Shown piece by piece: positions 20,768 to 32,223 of a stretch of DNA of 64,000 nt. Both the position numbers and the translations under genes were made by a program. Source of the DNA: Schizochytrium sp. TIO01 (taxonomy: Eukaryota; Sar; Bigyra; Thraustochytrida; Thraustochytriidae); the NCBI GenBank assembly GCA_004764695.1, contig SMSO01000031.1:5761261-5825260 (forward strand). The letters run 5' to 3'. Position 1 is the stretch's first letter. Each line of letters begins with the position of its first letter. Under the pieces are notes generated by a model. That model was not told the DNA's origin. It saw nothing but the letters and a program-made list of their open reading frames with translations, and did not search any database.

Positions 20768-23197
20768 ATGTCGTCTGCTACTCCTCGACAGAAGATGGCA
20801 GATATGCCGGATGATGAGTTTAATGCTTACTTTCAAGCGGCTATGAAAAGCAGCAACACAGGAAATTTTAAAATGACAAATGACGAGCAGCAGAAGATTA
20901 TGGAGGCGATGAAGAAACCTGAGTTTGGAAAACTTCTGCGAGAATATATGGATGAGATCTCTGATCCGAAGAATCGTGAGGAGCAAGAGCAGTACCTTCG
21001 CCAACTCGAACGTGAAAATCAGGTACCAGAGGGTATCCAGCTTGCGTACCCGAAGCCAGGATTTGTTGTTAAAGCTAAACGGCTCGAATCAGGCAAGGAG
21101 TCAGGAAAGCTCTTTATTAACATTTGTAGTTTGGAGGAACTTGAAAAGCCTTCGGCAAAGCGTTCTGCGAAGGGAGTGCAATGGAATTTGCCATACTCTT
21201 TGGGGCCTCTGCGACATGAACGCGATAACCGTGGCGAGGCACACCCAACATTTGATTTCGCTCTTCATCCAGAGGTTTTGCAGCGCTGCTTTCGTGATGA
21301 TCGCTTCCGGAAGATGGTCATTGACACCGCTACTGATGCTGTTGATAAGCGCATTGCAGAAGTGATGAAGTCAGACGTCAAAATCAATCGCTTAACAGTT
21401 CGTGTACTTCAGAATGTAGCTTGCATGGGCGGAAAGCCAGCTGTGATGCAGATCGGACGCACAGGTGAGGCCTTGGCCAAAAATACAAAAGCAGCAACAT
21501 CTGGTGCAATCACATCAAAGCCTAATGCAGATAGCAAGAAGGAGAATGATGTGATTGGTAACAATGGTACTGGTAAGAGTGCAAACCAGAAAACTAAGCT
21601 GGGGTCAAGTGATGTCAAGACGAGATCTGCTCCTAACACTGAGGGATCCAATGATATTCAAGGTAACACTGCTGCGACAACTACGAAGAAAGCTGGGATC
21701 GAGGTTCTTTCGGAGACGAATGTGTCAGAAAAGGAACCTGTTCCGCCCAGCAATGAGCCCAAATATACAATAACTCATCGCGGTAAGATGGAATTGGCTG
21801 ATTTTGTCAGTGATGAGCGTCTTCGTTCTCAAGCCGCTTTGTTAAATAGGAGACCTAAAGAGCTTGTTCTCCGTGTTCAGGTCCCTAAGTTGAAATCAGC
21901 AAAGTACTTAGATATTGAGACCTCTGGCAATACGTTCAAGCTTTGCACTGTAGTTGACGCTCCTGCCGAGTATGAGCTTCACGTGGATCTCCCTTACCCT
22001 GTGGACGAGGAATCTGGTGCTGCAAAGTTCGACAAATCAGCTCGGATTCTCGAAGTTGTTCTTCCCGTTATTCCTCCCTCACCTGAGGAGATTGAACGTC
22101 TTTCCCGTCAGCAACAGGAGCAGCAGGAGAAGCGCTACTCCAGCACGAATACGACTCCAGCTCCACCGACTGCTGCTCAGCAGCTAGTGGAAGAGGTCGC
22201 GCCTATATCATCTCAGGCCGCAGATTCTGAGGTGCTCAAGTCTGAGCCTTCATCTACTTCACTCACTGATAATGCTTCGCTCAACTCATGCGTAGAAGAA
22301 CTCCATGGTTCTGAAAGCCCTTCCCAAGTTCAAGAACAAGTCGATGACCTTGACGTCGCTCGCGGCGACCCGAAAGAAGCTGACCAAGATGGACGAAAAC
22401 ACAATCTCGGCCAAGACGCTAGAGTGACCTCGGAGTCACTTGTGACCCCCTCCGAAATGCCAGCTACCCCTACTCCAACTCTTAATCCCACTAGCTCCTC
22501 ATCTCCAGCAGGAGACTCGCAGGCCTCGCTGCCTTCCGAGCCCTCCCAACCTGCCGAGAACACCCAAGCATTGATCTCCGCCACCAACGATGATGAGCAA
22601 CGCCTCGCTGAGATTATCGCGGCCGCCAAGGCAGCAGCACAAAAGCCCCTGCCAAGGGCGGAAGATTTCCTCCCAGCCCAGGCCCATAGAGCCGTTGCAG
22701 GCGCACCAGTGTGCCGAGAGGCCTCGATTGATGGTGGAGAGGCCTCGGAAACCCTGGGCTCGAGCGTGGAGGATGTCTTGTCGCAGGAGCTGGAGGCACA
22801 AGGCTCTCGTGTGAAGGGTCCTGCTAGGGATGCATCTTGCGTCGAGAGTGCTGAGAAGGGACTCTTTGAGGCAGCAGCTGTCTTTGGAGGAGCGAGACCT
22901 GGGTTTGTCTTCAAGCTAGGCCAGCGGGGCCTGGGGTATTACAAGGACGACGTACATGACGAGAAGGGCGCAGGAATTAAAGGCGAATTAAAAGAAGAGA
23001 AAGCGGCTCAGAGCTCGAGCAACCAAAGCGAAGGTGTAGAGCAAGAGGACGCGGCGAAGCAGGAGGACCAGGGTCGTGCAAGCGAGAAGGACAAGGATCT
23101 GCGATGCGAGGATGAAGCAAGTGTACGGTCAAGCCAGGGCAAGGCGATTACTTCCCGCCTCGAGTTGCGCAATAAAAGCATTTTTGAGCTCGACTAA
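20768..23197 (+). CDS. DNAAF2: Kintoun-type PIH1 domain protein (dynein axonemal assembly factor 2)
   Basis: The protein is 809 aa from the ATG at 20768; the frame reaches two codons further only from a GTG. Residues 35-220 form the PIH1 domain (EFGKLLREYMDEISDPKNRE, YPKPGFVVK, KLFINICS, WNLPYSLGP, DFALHPEVL). Residues 331-435 form the PIH1 C-terminal CS-like domain (YTITHRGKMELADF, KELVLRVQVPKLKSA, FDKSARILEVVLPV). A long low-complexity, acidic and Q/S/P-rich C-terminal half follows. Within it are the conserved-looking RPGFVFKLGQRGLGYYKDD and the terminal NKSIFELD. The order and length match Kintoun (human about 837 aa), a cytoplasmic HSP90/HSP70 co-chaperone that pre-assembles axonemal dynein arms. 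Its presence implies a flagellated stage. It could be another PIH family member, but the long tail favours Kintoun. Confidence 0.88.
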   Translation: MSSATPRQKMADMPDDEFNAYFQAAMKSSNTGNFKMTNDEQQKIMEAMKKPEFGKLLREYMDEISDPKNREEQEQYLRQLERENQVPEGIQLAYPKPGFVVKAKRLESGKESGKLFINICSLEELEKPSAKRSAKGVQWNLPYSLGPLRHERDNRGEAHPTFDFALHPEVLQRCFRDDRFRKMVIDTATDAVDKRIAEVMKSDVKINRLTVRVLQNVACMGGKPAVMQIGRTGEALAKNTKAATSGAITSKPNADSKKENDVIGNNGTGKSANQKTKLGSSDVKTRSAPNTEGSNDIQGNTAATTTKKAGIEVLSETNVSEKEPVPPSNEPKYTITHRGKMELADFVSDERLRSQAALLNRRPKELVLRVQVPKLKSAKYLDIETSGNTFKLCTVVDAPAEYELHVDLPYPVDEESGAAKFDKSARILEVVLPVIPPSPEEIERLSRQQQEQQEKRYSSTNTTPAPPTAAQQLVEEVAPISSQAADSEVLKSEPSSTSLTDNASLNSCVEELHGSESPSQVQEQVDDLDVARGDPKEADQDGRKHNLGQDARVTSESLVTPSEMPATPTPTLNPTSSSSPAGDSQASLPSEPSQPAENTQALISATNDDEQRLAEIIAAAKAAAQKPLPRAEDFLPAQAHRAVAGAPVCREASIDGGEASETLGSSVEDVLSQELEAQGSRVKGPARDASCVESAEKGLFEAAAVFGGARPGFVFKLGQRGLGYYKDDVHDEKGAGIKGELKEEKAAQSSSNQSEGVEQEDAAKQEDQGRASEKDKDLRCEDEASVRSSQGKAITSRLELRNKSIFELD

Positions 23198-24200
23198 AGC
23201 TTTTAGTTACAAGGTGCGGACTTGAAAATCCTCCGACCGCAACTGAAACGGTGGTCGAGAATGCACATCACGGCAATAAGAGTGTGTGCGACCGCGTGTC
23301 TCATGCAGCTCAATATATAGTATAGACACGAGAAAGGGGAAAACCTAGGTAAAGTCATGGAAGGTAATTATTGCACTCAAAGTTGTGTTTGTCGGCGTTT
23401 TAGTCAATTAAACAGAAGAAAACGAAAAGGCCAAGAAAGCTTGAGAGAGGAAAACACGGCTACGATAGTGCCACCCAACTAGGACATAGAGCTTCACCTA
23501 GTACTAGGCTCGATTGTCATCATCGACACACACAAGGCTTATTATTGGGCGAGGGAAACTAATCCTGCGGCCAAAAAATGGACTTGCTAAACCAGAAACA
23601 AATAAGAATGATTCTTGATAAATTTACGTTTTTTGCTACCACCTTAATTAATCACTGGATGTGTACTAGGAACGGTGCGTCCATGAAGGGGGGAATGACC
23701 TACGAGCTGCTAAACAACTTGAAGATTACTATGACAAGAACAGCTGAGTTTGATAGGGCACGGAAGCTTTGTAATAAGCACGAGAAAAAAAAAAAGAAAA
23801 AGGAAAATGGGCAAAGATCAGGACGGCGATCTGTGGGTCTCTCAAGAACAAAACGCAATCATGGATTTTACTACTTACTACATGTGTTATAACTCCTTCT
23901 GAGGATGTGAGAAGCTAAGGACATAGAGAGAGAAAGAGAAGAAAACATAGCGAGCAGAGAGATAAAAAACTCAGACAGAGGTAATGTAGATAGATAAGCA
24001 GATATGCATACAAGGAGCAGACCTGGAATGCGGAAAACGCAACTTCAGAAGCTAAAAGGGCACATGGGCCAGCCAGCATCGTACCAAGATGGATAACACA
24101 GTGATACCTGGGTAGTTGGTTACGAAGCTCCTACATAGGGAAACAATTAATCTCTACTCATACATGTTTTCAAGATCGAAGATCAGACATGTTCACACGA
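23198..24200. other. Convergent intergenic region
   Basis: The region lies between the 3' ends of Kintoun and the thioredoxin gene. It contains a 12-bp palindrome, CCTAGTACTAGG, at 23497-23508, and purine-rich sequence around 23920-23990. No gene is recognised. Confidence 0.5.
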
Positions 24201-24794
24201 TTAAGAGCAGTGCTCTTTAACGAGGTTACGAAGCTTGTCCTCGATTGCTCCACTGAGGCGTCCAACCTCATTGCCGCCTTTGTAGACAATAAAGGTGGGC
24301 ATGGCGGCCACAAGTGCTTTGGCGGAAATATCATCAAGCTCATCGACGTCAATTTCAACAAATTTGGCAACGTTCTTCTCAGCATTGACAGATGCACAAA
24401 GCTCTTTATACACAGGGCTGATTTTTTTACACGGTCCACACCAGCTTGCGGTGAATTTGACGATCAACGCGAGGTTTTGGCTACGCGAGTTGGATAGCCT
24501 GTCCTCCCAGACATCCTCGTCATGGATCATTTCAATTTGTTTAGTGGACTCTTTCCACGTGGCAGAGACGCTTGAGGCTTTAGGGGATTCCGTGGTCTCT
24601 TCCTCAGCTGGGTTACTCTCGTCAATCATGGGCCTTTTCAGCATGCAGACGCCGTTCTCGCAGTGCATTTCTCCCTCTGCAGGAGCACCGTACCACCAGG
24701 CCTTAATATAATCGCGGCATTTCACAAGAAACGCAATAATCACAGGCACCACAGCATAAAGTGGGATGCAAACGGGTCCTAAGCAGATGATCAT
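24201..24794 (-). CDS. Membrane-anchored thioredoxin with UPF0729-like N-terminus
   Basis: The protein is 197 aa with an ATG start in AAAAGATG context. Residues 2-26 are a hydrophobic segment that should anchor the protein in a membrane. Residues 1-50 (CLGPVCIPLYAVVPVIIAF, then a YIKAWWYG turn) resemble, from memory, the small UPF0729/C18orf32 proteins found at the ER and lipid droplets. An acidic linker follows (57-95). Residues 98-197 are a thioredoxin fold with the canonical active site WCGPC (Cys119, Cys122) and the cis-proline Pro166 in MPTF. The redox motif is intact, so dithiol-disulfide exchange on a membrane-associated substrate is likely. Two extra cysteines flank the linker (HCENGVC). 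The UPF0729 relationship is inference and needs a profile search. Confidence 0.85.
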   Translation of the reverse strand: MIICLGPVCIPLYAVVPVIIAFLVKCRDYIKAWWYGAPAEGEMHCENGVCMLKRPMIDESNPAEEETTESPKASSVSATWKESTKQIEMIHDEDVWEDRLSNSRSQNLALIVKFTASWCGPCKKISPVYKELCASVNAEKNVAKFVEIDVDELDDISAKALVAAMPTFIVYKGGNEVGRLSGAIEDKLRNLVKEHCS

Positions 24795-27366
24795 CTTTTG
24801 TTGGTCAGTTTCGGTCTAGCCTTTCAATTGCTGTTTGTGCGATTTTACGCTTCGCGAGTCTCCCAGCGTTCAGATAATTAGCTAGTAGGTATGCCGAGAT
24901 TCCTGTTTTCCCAGCTCCCCCCCTCTTCTTCTGTTCTGCAAGGTCGCTGGGCGCGAGAGTTTGCAAGAAAGCTAAAGTTCGTCTACTGAAATTGGATCAA
25001 AGAGCACCACCCCTTTGCAAGGCAGGCAGTCAAACTTGGTGTCCTGGCCAAAGGGAGACCTTCTGGACGACTCCTCTCCAACGGGAAGTCGGTCCTCTGG
25101 TGGAAGGCGGTAGCCGCGGATGGACCTCAGACGTTTCGATACAGACGCTTCTGCTGCGCTGGTCTTACTTATGGGCTTGTTGTGCAAGGGAGTACATACC
25201 TAAATATTGTATAGGCACGTACAGGTCATCGCTATCTCTCGGGGAGAAATGTTCGCAAGTATGATAGATAACCAAGACGTTAAAGGAGAGGAAATAATAC
25301 CCTTTTCCTATGGACGTCCATGGCCATATGCCAATTTAGGGGTAGGATTTTATATGATGCCCCCCTAAATTAAAGGTTTCCCCGATGGTTGTGTAATGTG
25401 TTTTCATCCATTTTGAACTCTGTCATATGTACGACTCGGAGGTATAGAGGATATCAATATTTGCCGATGCTTATTCGATATATGTATGGTATACTTCCAA
25501 AGTATCCCTGCAGGCTGCTCTATGTTTTCCCGAGCACGTTCGTAACCATGGTGCTTAGTAGTAGCTAGGTAGCTAGTGATTTGACATCTTGAAGTGGATT
25601 GGATTGTGTCAAGATTTGTGTTTTGCGAAATCGCGCCAGAGAGCTTTCCCGATGGTTGCGTAAGCCCTATGGAGAGGATATGGGGTCTGGGAGGAGGCCT
25701 CTATTTTTCAGGTCGTCAGACCTCAGCTTTCACAAAAACCTGCTTTAAGATCTGTGTGCGTGCGCCAAAGGGTTGGCATGCGCAAATTTGATCGAAATGA
25801 AATGATACCTACCTTTGACTAAGGCTGCGCGAGAGAGGGAATGTTTAGTGCTACCATAGTAGGTAGATGGATAGTAGGTACCTACTAGCATCATCTTGGA
25901 ATTTCAAAGTAATTGTAGCATGTCGAACTAGGAAGGTAAAGCTCAATTTTCAAGACGTCCATGGAGCGCGGTGCTCTAGATTTGCTTCGGCGATTGTTTA
26001 CAAGATGTTTTATTCAATTCGCAAGAAAGAAGTGCTTCTTGGAAATCGTCTTCAAGGCAAGCTTAAGATTATTTCCAACAGAGTTCACGATCAAGAGTTG
26101 GTTTTAGACAAAGCATCCCCTACTACTACCTGCACTTGCTTGTAATACTGGATTTTATGAGCTGGCGCGAGCACCAAAACCCATCTATCATCTTTTGTGT
26201 GTGCAAGGCGTCGACAGTGAGAAAGACTCGGAAGTCTAGCTGCTTCTGCTGTGTTGTTATACTTGGTGGTATAATTAGCGACTTAGGAAGGAGGAATGGT
26301 ACTTTTATTTTAGCCTGGGCCTCTTTTCATCAAAGAGTTGAGTTAATTGCCGATATTGCAAAATAGAAAACTAGTGAACCCGGCGATGCGATCTATCTCT
26401 TTCTGTTGCTTTTCGCTTTCACATTCTCAACTCCAGTACGCAGAAAAAACAAATTGCAAGCAAGCAAGCAGATAAGCGAATAAGCTAGCTCTGTTTGAAA
26501 CTCATCACCGGGAATAAACCTAAGCCGCGCTGACACTTAGAAATGCTTCTCCATTAACTAAGTCGCATTTCAATTCGAAAATGTTACGCAGCATGGTTGC
26601 TGGAGTCTTTTTTTAAAAGCTATTTCAAGAGACTCCCCGAAAGACGAGTATGCCACCCCTGCGTTCAATTTGTTTGTTGTTCCATTCCGTTCAATGGCCC
26701 AAACGTTTTGCAATACTGGCAAAAGCTTGGGGTTCGTGTCATACGTAGGCTCCAAGGTTTGTTATTCTTTGGGGAGACGGCGCTTTCCAGTTCGTGCTGT
26801 CCTGCTCAAGTCTTGGTGGCGTGTGCTTCTTCAAGTTTTTGCTTCGTGAGGAACTCGCACGTGGAGCATTTCTGCGATAAATGCGCGACGACACAAGAAC
26901 CAGATGAACGAATTCCTTTCATCTCTGTGGCACATTTCCTCCAACTCTTGCAGACGGCCCGAGCCTTATTTTGTTGCTTCTGCTGCTGATTGTCAATAAA
27001 CACGTAGGAACCGAACTTCATTCTCTGCATTGTGCGACGACGATGGCTGTGCAGACTGAACACCATATCATCTGCTGCATTTCACGATGTTTCGTAAATG
27101 TGGGCAACCCAGGTGCGTTTCCGCGGGGCAACTTACTTACTTACATGCTTAAAAGGTATCAATCGATAATGCTGGCTGGTCTCAGCAATCTTCTGCAGGA
27201 CCAGAGATCTGCCTCACTCACGAGTTTCCAACACGAGCCCTGGTCAGAGCTTTTTTCAAGACCAGCCAACTGAACGCCGCGATGCCTCCGAAGCAATGTA
27301 TCGAACGAACACCAGCCACGGAGAGAGAAGCCTGTGCGCCACAGATTTATTTCTTTATTTTATATA

Positions 27367-27404
27367 TTTGTTTGTTTGTTTGTTCGTTCGTTCGTTCGTT
27401 TGTC
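27367..27404. repeat. (TTTG)n(TTCG)n compound microsatellite
   Basis: About four TTTG units pass into about four TTCG units, a single-base variant of the same repeat unit. Confidence 0.9.
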
Positions 27405-27444
27405 AGGCCTTTCCTCGCCACTGGGCAGCGCATCGAAGGTGATG

Positions 27445-27480
27445 CACTCACTCACTCACTCACTCACTCGCTCATTCATT
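27445..27480. repeat. (ACTC)n tetranucleotide repeat
   Basis: About six perfect CACT/ACTC units lead into degenerate CATT units, only 40 bp from the preceding TTTG/TTCG tract. Confidence 0.85.
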
Positions 27481-28910
27481 TGTCGATTCTTCATTCGACA
27501 TTGCTCAGATGAATCGTGAAGAGTGTTGAAATCTCCAAGTCGTGGTCCAGTTCGACGCCGTTCTCGTTGGAAGGGAGGAAAACACGGCAGGAGGGAATGA
27601 CATTTCTCTCAATCCTCCAAAGAGAAAGAGAGAAACTGAAGCGTTTTTAAACTTTAAAATACCGGCGAACGAAGCGCCAAAAAAGCACTTACTCTCTGTC
27701 TGTCTGCCTATCTGTCTCTTTCTTTCTTTTTATTCTTTGGAAACAAAGAAAAGAATGTCTCGGTTGTGGATTGGTTTGTGGAGATGGTCATTGAATCCTT
27801 TTCAAATCAATTTTCATTGGCCGGAACTCACTACAAAACTTGACTTCGTAGTTTGAAACGAGAGGCAAGCAGCAAGGAAAGAAAGAAATCCTTCGAGGTG
27901 CCTGAAGAGAGCTCCTCCTCTTCGACTCGATCGTTAATCTTCGCTGTCCTCGATGCTCTCCTCCGCACGCGTGTGTTTTTCTGCGCAGGAAGGCTCCCGC
28001 CATTTTTCGATTGACAGTTCTTGAGCTCAGGAAGGGTCACCTACCATTCATTTGCGTTGCGCACGTCGCAGCAAATTGATTGTGCAAAAGTTTTTCTTTT
28101 TGCCTTGACTTGTCAAGAACGCCATCAAAGGAACAAAGGAACACAGCACGGTTGTTTTTGGTGTTCGATTAAAAACAAAAACAAAATACTTTTTCTCCAA
28201 GTTTTCATTTTCCCTATTTGCAAACTTTGGGGCAGTCTTTTGAACTTTGAATTTTCATTTTTCAACTTTACTTTTAAAAAAAAAATAGAAGGCGCCAGAA
28301 CAAAATAAAATAATCAGGTACCTAGTACTGATTTTGTTTTGTCTTCACTCCCTCCCTAACAGGTAGTAGTAGTAGGTAGTACGTACCTACCTATCAGCGC
28401 CTGTTTTGAAGGTTCGTTCATTCTGCTGTGCCGTTTTGTGAACAGTTCTTTCTGAAAGGAACACCAGAGCTGCCTTCCTTCTTCCGAGTTCACCCTGCGT
28501 CATTAAAAAGAAAAGAAAAAAAGGACGGTCACAACGAAGACTAATAGTAACAGGAAAGAAGGGACCCCTTCCTTTTTGTTGTTGTTAATGTTTCTTTTTA
28601 TTTGCTTCCTTATTTTAAAAACTCAAATACACTCAAGTTGTTTTTGAATTTAAAATAGTTCATCGGAAAGCGATTGTTGTGGATCGAGATCATCAATCAA
28701 AGAACTTCACGCGGGACGAAGAACTTGCCGCCCTCTCGCTCGAGAACCCGGTCTGTCGTCTGAGCACGCATAAAATGGGGAAAATGCCGCAGCTCTCCTC
28801 GCCGACCCGAGTTTGGGTGGCTGCGAGAGATCGAACATCGATTGTTTATTCTCGTTCTCATATGTCCGTCCAATTGCTAAAGAGACTGGAAGAAGGTGGC
28901 AGCTCCCACT

Positions 28911-29004
28911 TTTAAATTTTGAATTTAAATGTCTATTTGAATTCTTCAAATTCGAATTCGAATTTGAGTTTGAATTTGAATTATTTGAATTCGAATTCGA
29001 ATAA
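28911..29004. repeat. Degenerate GAATTC/GAATTT hexamer repeat
   Basis: Repeated AATTC, AATTT and TTCGAA units form a stretch that is nearly self-complementary, with several EcoRI-like GAATTC palindromes. It is related in unit to the (AAATTC)n array at 36614. Confidence 0.75.
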
Positions 29005-29454
29005 TCCTCAGTCGAAGATGAGAACCCCGCGCGGCCAGGCTTACAAAACGGAAAGAAGGCAGCGATGGCGATACGACCGGCCAAAGCCCAGAGACCCGAA
29101 GAGTCTTTTCGGTCTCTTCGGCGGCGCCTTTCCCCTCCTATCCTCCCCTCTGCACCTCGAAGAGGCAAGCCTCAGCTTTTCAAGCTTTCCTCCGTTCTCT
29201 CTGTGTTTCCTTTGCTTTCCCCTGCCGCTAGGCCGCCGCTAGCAAGTCCTACCCCGTCCAGGCCGGAGCACGCGCACCTCACGGCAAGACTGAACGGAAA
29301 GGCGAAATGAGACAAAGCTCCGGAGACACGCTCGGCACAGCTCCTGCTCCACGCCAAGACGGCCTCGAAGCCACGCCTGCGCTCTGCTCTTTTGGCGGCA
29401 AGCTCGGGGCCTGCTTTGGGAGCGAGGGAGGCAGATCGATCGATAGATAGCTGT

Positions 29455-29481
29455 TGTTTGTTTGCTTGTTTGTTTGTTTGC
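29455..29481. repeat. (TTTG)n repeat
   Basis: About six TTTG units with one TTGC variant. Confidence 0.85.
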
Positions 29482-29542
29482 TGGTGGATCTCGAGAACGA
29501 CCCGTTCTTCGAAAAAGATAAAAGCACCCGGAGCTTTGAGAG

Positions 29543-29548
29543 TTTGTT

Positions 29549-29582
<34 letters not shown>

Positions 29583-29590
29583 CCTGTCTG
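29543..29590. repeat. (TTTG)n(TCTG)n compound microsatellite
   Basis: Three TTTG units pass into about nine TCTG units. The tract produces spurious RQTD/CLSV repeat peptides. Confidence 0.9.
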
Positions 29591-29705
29591 AGGAGCTCTC
29601 TATGCTCTCTATGCTCTTCTTCCTTCAGACCCTCACGTGAACACGGCCGTGGAATTCTGATGAAATCCAGAGGAACTCGCATCGACTGAAGGTTTTTTGG
29701 TTTCC

Positions 29706-29729
29706 ACATACATACATATATATATATAT
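29706..29729. repeat. (CATA)n/(TA)n repeat
   Basis: Short CATA units run into an alternating TA tract. Confidence 0.7.
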
Positions 29730-31220
29730 GCGCAAACAGCTCAAGCGACGCCGCCACGAAGCTAACGATGCTTTCTGCGTATGCTTTCTTGAAGGCGTGT
29801 GTGTCTATGTGGAGCGGCAGCCTTGAGAAAGCGGGGCCACAGGGAGCGTGGGCAGAAGATGGGGAGCACGAGGAGGTGCAGGAGCAGGCCGATCGAGAGT
29901 AGTGACCAGCGCAGAGTGAGCGAGTGAGTGAGTGGGAAGAACGGTGGTTCTTACCTTGACGTTCTTCGACTTTTTAAATTGTTTTTAAATTAAAACAAAC
30001 AACAAAAGATCAAAGAACAAAAACAATTAGAGAGCCTTCGAGTTGAAGGAAAACAACAAAGCTCTGTGTTTTTTTTCTTGTCACGAATAGGTTTTCACCT
30101 TTTTTTTATTCTTTTTTTTTTTTTAATTGGAGGGAAAGGAGGTTAAAACATAGCATGTCTTCCTTTTCTTATTATCGCTTATTCTTTTCGTTTTCCGTTT
30201 GAAAGTGAAGGGGAAAAAAGTAAAGGCGGTGCTTTTCACGAATGAACTAAGGTCACCGAAGTCGAGAGAGGTTAAGTAAGAGATTGAGGTGATTTCCATC
30301 TCTAAACTAAACTATCGTCGATTCCAAACTATCGTCGATGGTCGATCCATGAGTTGGGTTTGGCGCAAGCACCGCTGTGCTTCTCGTTCCTGGCGGAGAT
30401 GAGCTGTTTGTTTGTAGGATTGATTGTCCAAGGGAGCCACATTACGAAGTTTCGGCAATTGCCTCGTGCTTCGCGCTTCGCCCCGAACAGCTAATCGAGC
30501 CCGCGAAGAAGATCGATCACCAACTTCAATCCATTCAAGGAAGGCCATCGTCATCAGAACATCGATTCCAGGGAAACAAACTCGGGCTTCACCAGAAAGT
30601 GAGTGCTGTGCCGCAATTCCGAAGCAAGACGAAGCTTTCGCTCCACTACGTCTGCGATACGAGGATCTCTTTCGTATCCAGAAACCTTTATTATTGCTTT
30701 CCCGTGTTTGTCATGGGCATGTGGCATCTTCATCCAGTATTCTCGCTCCAAGCTTGGCAGGAGGGTCTTCGCGAGCCGGGGCTGTGCGTCATCGAGTCGA
30801 GGAGAACGGATGGGCTCAAGGATGCAATCAAATGCATCTTCAAAAGCCGTGGATTATCATTCATTCGTTCATTCATGGATTGAATATTTCAAGATTGTAA
30901 ATTCACGAGATAGAGCTATCTATCTGTATCCCATCGATCTGCTTCCTGAAGAGCTATCTAACCAACTACCTACCTACTTACTACCTGGAGGCTGCTTTCT
31001 ACCAACCAGGTACCTAGAGAGCTCAACAAACGAAGGAACAAACACACAAAAGTCTCCACCGTCCATCGATCGAGCGAAGTCATTCCCCCCGTCGCTGCGT
31101 CGAACTCGGCCTCGTTGGAAATATCCTCTCTGCCTGCTTCCTGTTGCTGCTGCTGCTGCTTGCCTGCCTGGAATTCGAGGTGCTCAGCCCAGCCGGCGGG
31201 CCCAGCGATTTATTTGAATT

Positions 31221-31261
31221 TCTTCAGGCTCTTCAAGCTCTTCAAGCTCTTCAAGCTCAGG
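31221..31261. repeat. 9-bp tandem repeat TCAAGCTCT
   Basis: About four copies of a nine-base unit, the first with one base changed. The period is a multiple of three, but the surrounding frame shows no recognisable protein. Confidence 0.8.
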
Positions 31262-32183
31262 TTCTGCTCGGAGGAGTGAGGATGCAGCCGTATCGAGGTC
31301 TACATGTATGTGTCTTCTTCGCAGGCTTGAGAGGGCTCTGGCGTCAAAGTTTGCTTTCTCCAGAGTTTGATCGCTCGGGACACGAATGAACAAGAGAATA
31401 TCAAAATTCATCTAAAGGGCGTGGACGTCTTTCTGGGTGCAGTGCTGTCTCGCTGTGAAGAACTCTGCTGCCTGCCGAAGAGCTGCACGGTAGCGTAAGC
31501 ACACTGATCCTACCCAGGTACATATTTGTGAAGAATGATGTCCACGTGTTCTTGACTTGCAGACCGTCGGAGTGATTGTGTTTTAGCATGGTACGACATA
31601 TCATGCCACGAAATGATATGATTTTAGAGGCAGAGCGAGACTTGCTTCGATGGGGGCTGCAAATGCAAACCAGAAGATGTCGAGTCTCTACTGATAAAAG
31701 CGGATCTTTTTGCGATCATTTCGAAAGCGCCTGGCTTCTTCGAGTTTGTTCTTGTGGATGCGTTAGCTCTTCACGGACATGCTTGAGCTTTTCGTGAAAG
31801 TTTGGAAACTTACCCATTATTATTTATTTCCATTGCATCAAAAGCCACAAAACGCAAAACGCACTCTGGACGAGTTGGTACCTGAGAACTTGCATGCGCA
31901 GAGATTGCAGTGACGAGCAGGTGGTTTCCAACGTAAAGTTTCGAGGTCCAAACTATTCCAGCACCCGATCGAGTGCGCAAGGGTGCATTATGAGGACGGT
32001 GCCGTCTAGTAGGTAGGTCCCTGGCTAGGTGATAAGGATCCACGATGGGAGGTTTTACGAAGGACACGACGGAGGACCTGCATGCAACACGTGTTTCAAT
32101 TTCTGCCAACATTTGCATCATAGATGCTGATTGTGGCGACAAGTTCAACGCCATCTTCAAGTTTATTTCATTTCTTATTTCTT

Positions 32184-32223
32184 GTTCTTGGCCTTGCGAA
32201 GCAGTTCTTGGCCTTGCGAAGCA
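32184..32223. repeat. Perfect 20-bp tandem duplication
   Basis: Two identical 20-base copies, 32184-32203 and 32204-32223, are directly abutted. The identity suggests a recent duplication. Confidence 0.9.

Noticed and set aside
30603-31217. A 204-codon open frame in the desert
   Set aside because: It does not start with a supported ATG, runs through TACC repeats and a CTG run, and has no recognisable domain.
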